The notes under the pieces were generated by a model. The model saw nothing but the letters and a program-made list of their open reading frames with translations, had not been told where the DNA came from and made no database searches. The translations under genes and the position numbers were made by a program. A stretch of 10,299 bases of DNA from assembly GCA_039182715.1 (NCBI GenBank), contig JBCDBY010000157.1, positions 1 to 10,299 of the forward strand. Reading direction: 5' to 3'. The first letter of the stretch is position 1. Every line of letters begins with the position of its first letter. The DNA is from JBCDBY01 sp039182715. Its GTDB lineage: Bacteria; Planctomycetota; PLA2. Shown piece after piece: positions 6,987 to 10,299 of the stretch.

Positions 6987-6995
6987 TGCTAGACT
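6987..6995 (+). promoter_or_regulatory. Extended -10 promoter, likely leaderless start at 7005
   Basis: TGCTAGACT is an extended -10 element (TGn plus TAGACT) ending 9 nt before the GTG start codon. A transcription start at the usual 6-8 nt downstream would fall within a few bases of the GTG. This fits a leaderless mRNA and the absence of a Shine-Dalgarno in front of the gene. Confidence 0.5.
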
Positions 6996-7004
6996 GATCG
7001 GGTT

Positions 7005-9200
7005 GTGAATCGCTCTCATCTGCTTGCCGCGGCGACGGTCTTCGGGGCCTTCGCTCTCACGTTCTGCTACGCCAACCCTGACGAAACCGAGGCCCGCGAG
7101 AAGCCGGAACCGCGAGCCGCCAGCGGCGGTGCCACGGTGCCCTTCGTCGCCGTGCCCGCGGGCACGATCCACATCGGTTGCTCCGAAGAGGACTTCAAGG
7201 CGCGCGCCCAGAACACGGAGCAGAAGAAGAAGGCTTCCGTCGAAGTCTCGGCCACGCCGCCGATCGAGATCCCCGCGTTCACGATCGCGCCCTACGAGAC
7301 GACCAACGCGCAGTTCAAGCTCTACTTCGACCGCAAGTTCCGCGTAAAGGTCGTGACGAGCGGCCAGGACACGCTGGAATCGCTCGCCAACAAGCACATC
7401 ACCTACCGCAACCAGCCGATTCCCGGCCAGTGGCGCTCCATCTACGGGCTCAACGCGCGAAAGATCTACGAAGCGCTCAAGAACGCCGACCCGCCGTTGT
7501 GGAATGCGAATTGGCCGGACCTGGCGCGCCCGGGCGACGGAATCGCGAGGGTCTTCCTGCCCAAGGACCTGACGCTGGAGTTCTACAGCTGCGTGGTGCC
7601 CAAGCACTGGTACGGCTGGCTCAAACAGTCGGGCATTTTCACCGCGCGCGAGTACGTCGAGTTCGGCCTCGCTCCGCGCGACGCCTTCGTGATTCCGGAC
7701 GTCGAGAAGGAGCCGGTCTTCAAGCGTGCCCGCTTCCGGGCCAAGGACTTCAAGAACCACCCGGTGCGCGACCTCGCTCCCATCGAGGCATTCCGCTTCG
7801 CCGAGTGGGCGGGCTGCAGCCTGCCGACCGAGTACCAGTTCGAGCGCGCGGCGCGCGGCAGCCAGCCGCAGACGTTCCAGCATCCGGGCGGCCAGTGGGA
7901 CCGGCGCAAGGAGAAGGGCCGCTTCTCGTGGTCGGACAACCCGCTCTCCCAGATGGGACCGCTGCCCGTCGATGACATCCGCTTCGCGAAGGGCGACTCG
8001 GAGGCGGGCTGCCGCCACATCCTCGGCAACGTGTTCGAGTACACCGAGACGCTCTGGGACCAGCACCCGATCCTGCCCAAGAAGTTCAAGCCGGACATCG
8101 AGTGGACGCTCGGCAACTTCAACTACGCCTTCGTCGCGAAGGGCGGCTCATGGGGCAGTGGCTTCGACGAGCTGCAGATCTCGATGCGCACCGGCATGTT
8201 CTCCGCCTCGACGGTGCTCGATCTCGAGAACGTCAACCGCGTCGACACGCTGGGTGTGCGCCTCGTGCGGCACCCGATGCCGGGCTACGACCTTGTGAAC
8301 CACACGATGCGCCGCATGTCGCGGAACACGATGGGCGGCTGGAACCCGTTGCCGCACGAGTTCGCGCGTCCGCGCATCGTCGGCGTCGACGTCACGCACC
8401 ACGTGAGTTCGACGGCGGAAGAGGGCTACTGCTTCATCCAGAAGCAGGCGATCGGCATCGCCGTCGCGCCGCTCTGGCAGGGCTTCGTCAAGGAGCGCCA
8501 GTCCGCCATGCAGCCGAAGCAGTGGAAGAGCAAGAAGCTGCAGAAGTCGGAGTTCCTGCACCTTGGCGTGATTCGCATCGACGTCCCCTTCCAGGCCGGC
8601 GTGCAGCTGACGAACGAAGAGTGGGCGCAGCTCCAGAAGCTCCGCAAGGACTACGAGAAGCTGAAGAAGCAGGCCGAGGCCGCCAAGAAGAAGAAGCGCG
8701 GCGGCGAGATCGAGCTGCCCGAGCCCCCGCCGGCGCCGGACAAGTTCGAGAAGCTGACGGCCCGGGTTCCCAACATCAACCCGTTCCGCGAGAAGCTCGT
8801 GGAGCCGGGCGAGTACCAGCTGGTCCAGTGGTACGGATTCATCGGCCTCGCCGGCCCCTCGAAGCTGATGCCGCCGGTGGCGATCCTGATTCCGGACGAG
8901 ATCAAGACGCTGCGCAAGATCGAGGAGGCCAAGAGCGCCGCGAAGCTGGATGTGGAGAACGACAGCGTGCAGCTCAGCTTCGTGATCGAGCAGCAGGTGA
9001 AGAAGTCAGCTCCGCCGCCGAAGCCGAAGGACTCGCACCTCTGGGCGATCAGCAAGGTCTCGCCGGTCGGTTGGGAAGGCCGCGTCGCCCTGAAGAAACT
9101 TCCGAAGCAGAAGGGCTGCCGGTATACCTTCACGATTCCCGTGAAGAAGGGCGAGCTGGCCAAGCACAAGTGGAACGTGCCCCAGCAGGAGCCCGAGTAG
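7005..9200 (+). CDS. Secreted FGE/SUMF1-domain protein with long C-terminal region
   Basis: This encodes a 731-residue exported protein. The GTG start at 7005 begins a signal peptide (residues 1-23, MNRSHLLAAATVFGAFALTF). C21 follows LTF, a poor lipobox. The SUMF1 (formylglycine-generating-enzyme-like) domain starts at about 46 with VPFVAVPAGTIHIG and PYETTNAQF (96-104). It resumes with NHPVRDLAPIEAFRFAEWAG and LPTEYQFERAARG (251-285). It continues with ILGNVFEYTETLWD (339-352), AKGGSWGSG (378-386) and LGVRLVRHP (416-424). About 145 residues are inserted between the first two blocks. The cysteine pair that oxidises sulfatases in true FGE is absent, so a binding or structural role is more likely than formylglycine synthesis. 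Residues about 430-731 form an unrecognised region: a beta-rich part, a Lys/Glu coiled coil (537-565), a Pro-rich linker and a final beta-rich part. The gene leads two more plus-strand genes. Confidence 0.85.
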   Translation: MNRSHLLAAATVFGAFALTFCYANPDETEAREKPEPRAASGGATVPFVAVPAGTIHIGCSEEDFKARAQNTEQKKKASVEVSATPPIEIPAFTIAPYETTNAQFKLYFDRKFRVKVVTSGQDTLESLANKHITYRNQPIPGQWRSIYGLNARKIYEALKNADPPLWNANWPDLARPGDGIARVFLPKDLTLEFYSCVVPKHWYGWLKQSGIFTAREYVEFGLAPRDAFVIPDVEKEPVFKRARFRAKDFKNHPVRDLAPIEAFRFAEWAGCSLPTEYQFERAARGSQPQTFQHPGGQWDRRKEKGRFSWSDNPLSQMGPLPVDDIRFAKGDSEAGCRHILGNVFEYTETLWDQHPILPKKFKPDIEWTLGNFNYAFVAKGGSWGSGFDELQISMRTGMFSASTVLDLENVNRVDTLGVRLVRHPMPGYDLVNHTMRRMSRNTMGGWNPLPHEFARPRIVGVDVTHHVSSTAEEGYCFIQKQAIGIAVAPLWQGFVKERQSAMQPKQWKSKKLQKSEFLHLGVIRIDVPFQAGVQLTNEEWAQLQKLRKDYEKLKKQAEAAKKKKRGGEIELPEPPPAPDKFEKLTARVPNINPFREKLVEPGEYQLVQWYGFIGLAGPSKLMPPVAILIPDEIKTLRKIEEAKSAAKLDVENDSVQLSFVIEQQVKKSAPPPKPKDSHLWAISKVSPVGWEGRVALKKLPKQKGCRYTFTIPVKKGELAKHKWNVPQQEPE

Positions 9201-9234
9201 GAATCCGCCGAGCGGAACCAACCGAGACCACCAC

Positions 9235-9471
9235 ATGCCCCGCATCATCCTGCAACCGGAACACCTCGCGTCCATTCAGCAAGTGCTGAAGGAGAAGCGG
9301 GGCGTCGACTTCAACACTTCCAACGCCGAGGCCGTGCGCTCCATGCTGAGCTACTGGTGTCGCGAGAGCGCCAAGGGCGAGGCGGAGGTGGAGACGGTGA
9401 CCCAGAAGGACACCGGCTACCTGATCGACGGCAACGCCGACTTCTTCACGGCGCTGCAGACGGTCTTGTAG
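9235..9471 (+). CDS. Small 78-residue protein of unknown function
   Basis: This short protein is not recognised. It begins MPRIILQPEHLASIQQVLKE with an amphipathic helical look. A middle segment (NAEAVRSMLSYWC) follows, and it ends with TGYLIDGNADFFTALQTVL. It has no signal peptide or membrane segment and one cysteine (C42). Codons strongly favour G or C at the third position, as in the neighbouring genes, which supports real coding. It begins 34 nt after the SUMF1-protein stop and shares its strand, so cotranscription is likely. No good Shine-Dalgarno precedes the ATG (only a loose CGAGACC about 5 nt away). Because it lacks an export signal while both neighbours have one, it may act in the cytoplasm, for example as a regulator; that is speculation. 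Confidence 0.7.
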   Translation: MPRIILQPEHLASIQQVLKEKRGVDFNTSNAEAVRSMLSYWCRESAKGEAEVETVTQKDTGYLIDGNADFFTALQTVL

Positions 9472-9491
9472 CGAGCGGCGGTTCTGTCGCA

Positions 9492-9515
9492 GGCGGCCCA
9501 CGGAAACCGGCCGCC
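9492..9515. repeat. G/C-rich inverted repeat before the metallopeptidase gene
   Basis: GGCGGCC (9492-9498) and GGCCGCC (9509-9515) form a perfect 7-bp stem with a 10-nt loop. No T run follows on either strand, so it is not a classical intrinsic terminator. It sits 20 nt after the stop of the 78-residue protein gene and just upstream of a candidate -10. It could be a 3'-end stabilising hairpin or an operator. Confidence 0.5.
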
Positions 9516-9526
9516 CCAATCCCACG

Positions 9527-9532
9527 TACACT
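9527..9532 (+). promoter_or_regulatory. Candidate -10 hexamer, likely leaderless start at 9539
   Basis: TACACT (four of six matches to TATAAT, with the key T, A and final T) ends 6 nt before the GTG at 9539. AGGAG lies at 9533-9537, only 1 nt from the GTG. That is too close for normal Shine-Dalgarno function, so a leaderless mRNA is the simpler reading. No clear -35 is visible. Confidence 0.4.
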
Positions 9533-9538
9533 AGGAGC

Positions 9539-10299
9539 GTGCGGCTCGCCCTCGCGCTCCTTTTCCTTTATTCGCTCGCGTGGGCCGAGACACCCCCCAC
9601 CGGTCTCGAGCGGCTCAAGGCCGTCGGCAAGAAGCTCGGTGTCCGCATCCTGGTGCAGCCGACGAAGTACGAGCTGCGCACGCTGCACGGCGACCTCTGC
9701 TACGACGTGCCGCCGAAGCCCGAGACCGAGGCGTACGCCGGCGTGCTGGCGGAAGAGTTCGCGCGCTACCCGGCCGACTTCATCAAGCGCAGTGGCCTGC
9801 GCGGCATCGTGCTGGGCTCGCGACTGACGTTCGACGGCCAGAAGCGCAGCGCCCTGCCCGACCGCAACCGCTGGTACCTCGTCTACGACGTGACGGTGAA
9901 ATCCACGAAGGCGTACCGGCGCCACGTGATCCACCACGAGTATTTCCACCTGATCGACTGGGTCGGCACCAGCTACCGCTGGCGCCAGAAGCAGTGGAAC
10001 AAGCTCAACCCGGAAGGATTCAAGTACGGCAAGGGCGGCAAGGACAGCCAGGCCGACAGCCTCGCCTGGTACCTGAGCACCGGCACGAAGGGATTCCTCA
10101 ACCGTTACTCGAAGAGCCACGTGACGGAGGACATGGCGGAGGTCTACGCCTTCGTCCTGACCCAACCCGGCAAGGTGGCCGTCCGCGCCAAACGCGACAA
10201 GATCGTCGCGGCCAAAGTCGAAATGATGAAGGACCACCTGAAGTGGTTCGATAGCAGCGCCAGGCAGCTCATCCCGGAAGAACTCCGAGACCCGCCGAA
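9539..10299 (+). CDS. Secreted HExxH zinc metallopeptidase (3' end outside window)
   Basis: The frame opened by GTG at 9539 stays open to the window edge, giving at least 253 residues without a stop. It begins with a signal peptide (MRLALALLFLYSLAWA, residues 1-16). The zinc motif HEYFH is at 133-137 within HVIHHEYFHLID. A downstream TEDMAEVYAF block at 196-205 offers E197 or E201 as the third zinc ligand, as in gluzincin-type metallopeptidases. The surrounding architecture resembles putative zinc-binding peptidases found in environmental bacteria, but I cannot name the family. Third-position G/C use is strong and matches the neighbours. Two cues support the start: the signal peptide begins at this codon, and a -10-like TACACT lies 6 nt upstream. 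The protein probably acts in the periplasm or outside the cell. The spacing of 67 nt from the 78-residue protein gene permits readthrough as well as its own promoter. Confidence 0.85.
   Translation, partial: MRLALALLFLYSLAWAETPPTGLERLKAVGKKLGVRILVQPTKYELRTLHGDLCYDVPPKPETEAYAGVLAEEFARYPADFIKRSGLRGIVLGSRLTFDGQKRSALPDRNRWYLVYDVTVKSTKAYRRHVIHHEYFHLIDWVGTSYRWRQKQWNKLNPEGFKYGKGGKDSQADSLAWYLSTGTKGFLNRYSKSHVTEDMAEVYAFVLTQPGKVAVRAKRDKIVAAKVEMMKDHLKWFDSSARQLIPEELRDPP

Larger units (their letters stand above)
6744..7004. promoter_or_regulatory. Divergent intergenic region between LysM and SUMF1-protein genes
   Basis: This is 261 bp without a credible gene, the largest non-coding stretch in the window. 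It is noticeably less GC-rich in parts than the coding sequence. It contains a candidate promoter for each flanking gene and a cluster of GGGTGA/TCACCC repeats. Those are listed separately. Confidence 0.75.

Noticed and set aside
7056..7070. Lipoprotein signal in the SUMF1 protein (LTFC, C21)
   Set aside because: Phenylalanine at the position before the cysteine is not a normal lipobox residue; an ordinary signal peptide is more likely.
6903..8066. A 387-codon open frame antisense to the SUMF1-protein gene
   Set aside because: It is a compositional shadow; the plus-strand frame has signal peptide and domain motifs.
8102..9289. A 395-codon plus-strand frame overlapping the SUMF1-protein C-terminus
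   Set aside because: Arginine/alanine-rich product without motifs, running across the stop and intergenic gap of real genes.
9492..9515. Intrinsic terminator after the 78-residue protein gene
   Set aside because: The stem is good but no U tract follows on either strand, so it was recorded only as an inverted repeat.
9446..10237. A 263-codon minus-strand frame and a 224-codon plus-strand frame at 9580-10254
   Set aside because: Both are shadows of the GTG-start metallopeptidase, which alone shows a signal peptide and the HEYFH motif.
1..10299. CRISPR arrays, insertion sequences, tRNA or rRNA genes, phage or defence genes
   Set aside because: No regularly spaced repeats, transposase motifs, terminal repeats, tRNA cloverleaf or rRNA blocks were seen on either strand.

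Overview
The window is about two-thirds GC and looks like a chromosomal stretch of a Gram-negative, high-GC environmental bacterium. A lipid A kinase (LpxK) implies an outer membrane with lipid A. The mix of a biosynthetic arginine decarboxylase, a large secreted FGE/SUMF1-domain protein, a membrane-anchored LysM protein and several lineage-specific secreted proteins suggests Planctomycetota. That assignment is inference from gene content and style, not proof.

Layout. Positions 1-93 are near-pure G/C homopolymer runs followed by non-coding sequence. On the minus strand, a small hotdog-fold thioesterase (806-1207) is followed by a secreted protein of unknown function (94-747). A 70-bp divergent gap separates the thioesterase from speA (1278-3299, plus strand). 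speA runs stop-to-stop into a convergent esterase gene, with a 134-nt antisense overlap. The esterase (3166-4158), lpxK (4155-5165) and a secreted protein of unknown function (5080-5955) form a minus-strand operon read from 5955 down to 3166, with both junctions overlapping. A rho-independent terminator (about 6031-6070) separates this operon from an upstream minus-strand LysM protein gene (6090-6743). A 261-bp divergent intergenic region with inverted repeats follows. Three plus-strand genes come next: a secreted SUMF1-domain protein (7005-9200), a 78-residue protein (9235-9471) and a secreted HExxH zinc metallopeptidase (9539 to beyond the window end).

How the genes work together. SpeA makes agmatine for polyamine synthesis. 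LpxK phosphorylates the lipid A disaccharide precursor and is probably translationally coupled to the esterase. The LysM protein and the three plus-strand genes are mostly envelope or exported proteins. The SUMF1 protein, small protein and metallopeptidase may form a functional set, but this rests only on co-orientation and close spacing.

The most notable signals are these. Three GTG starts (1207 minus, 7005 plus, 9539 plus) each sit 6-9 nt downstream of a -10-like hexamer and lack a usable Shine-Dalgarno, suggesting leaderless transcription. The thioesterase and speA may share one symmetric -10 element. The SUMF1 protein lacks the FGE cysteine pair and carries a large insertion plus a long C-terminal region. 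The metallopeptidase gene is easy to miss because of its GTG start and truncation by the window edge. I see no mobile element, CRISPR array, tRNA or rRNA, and no clear defence system.
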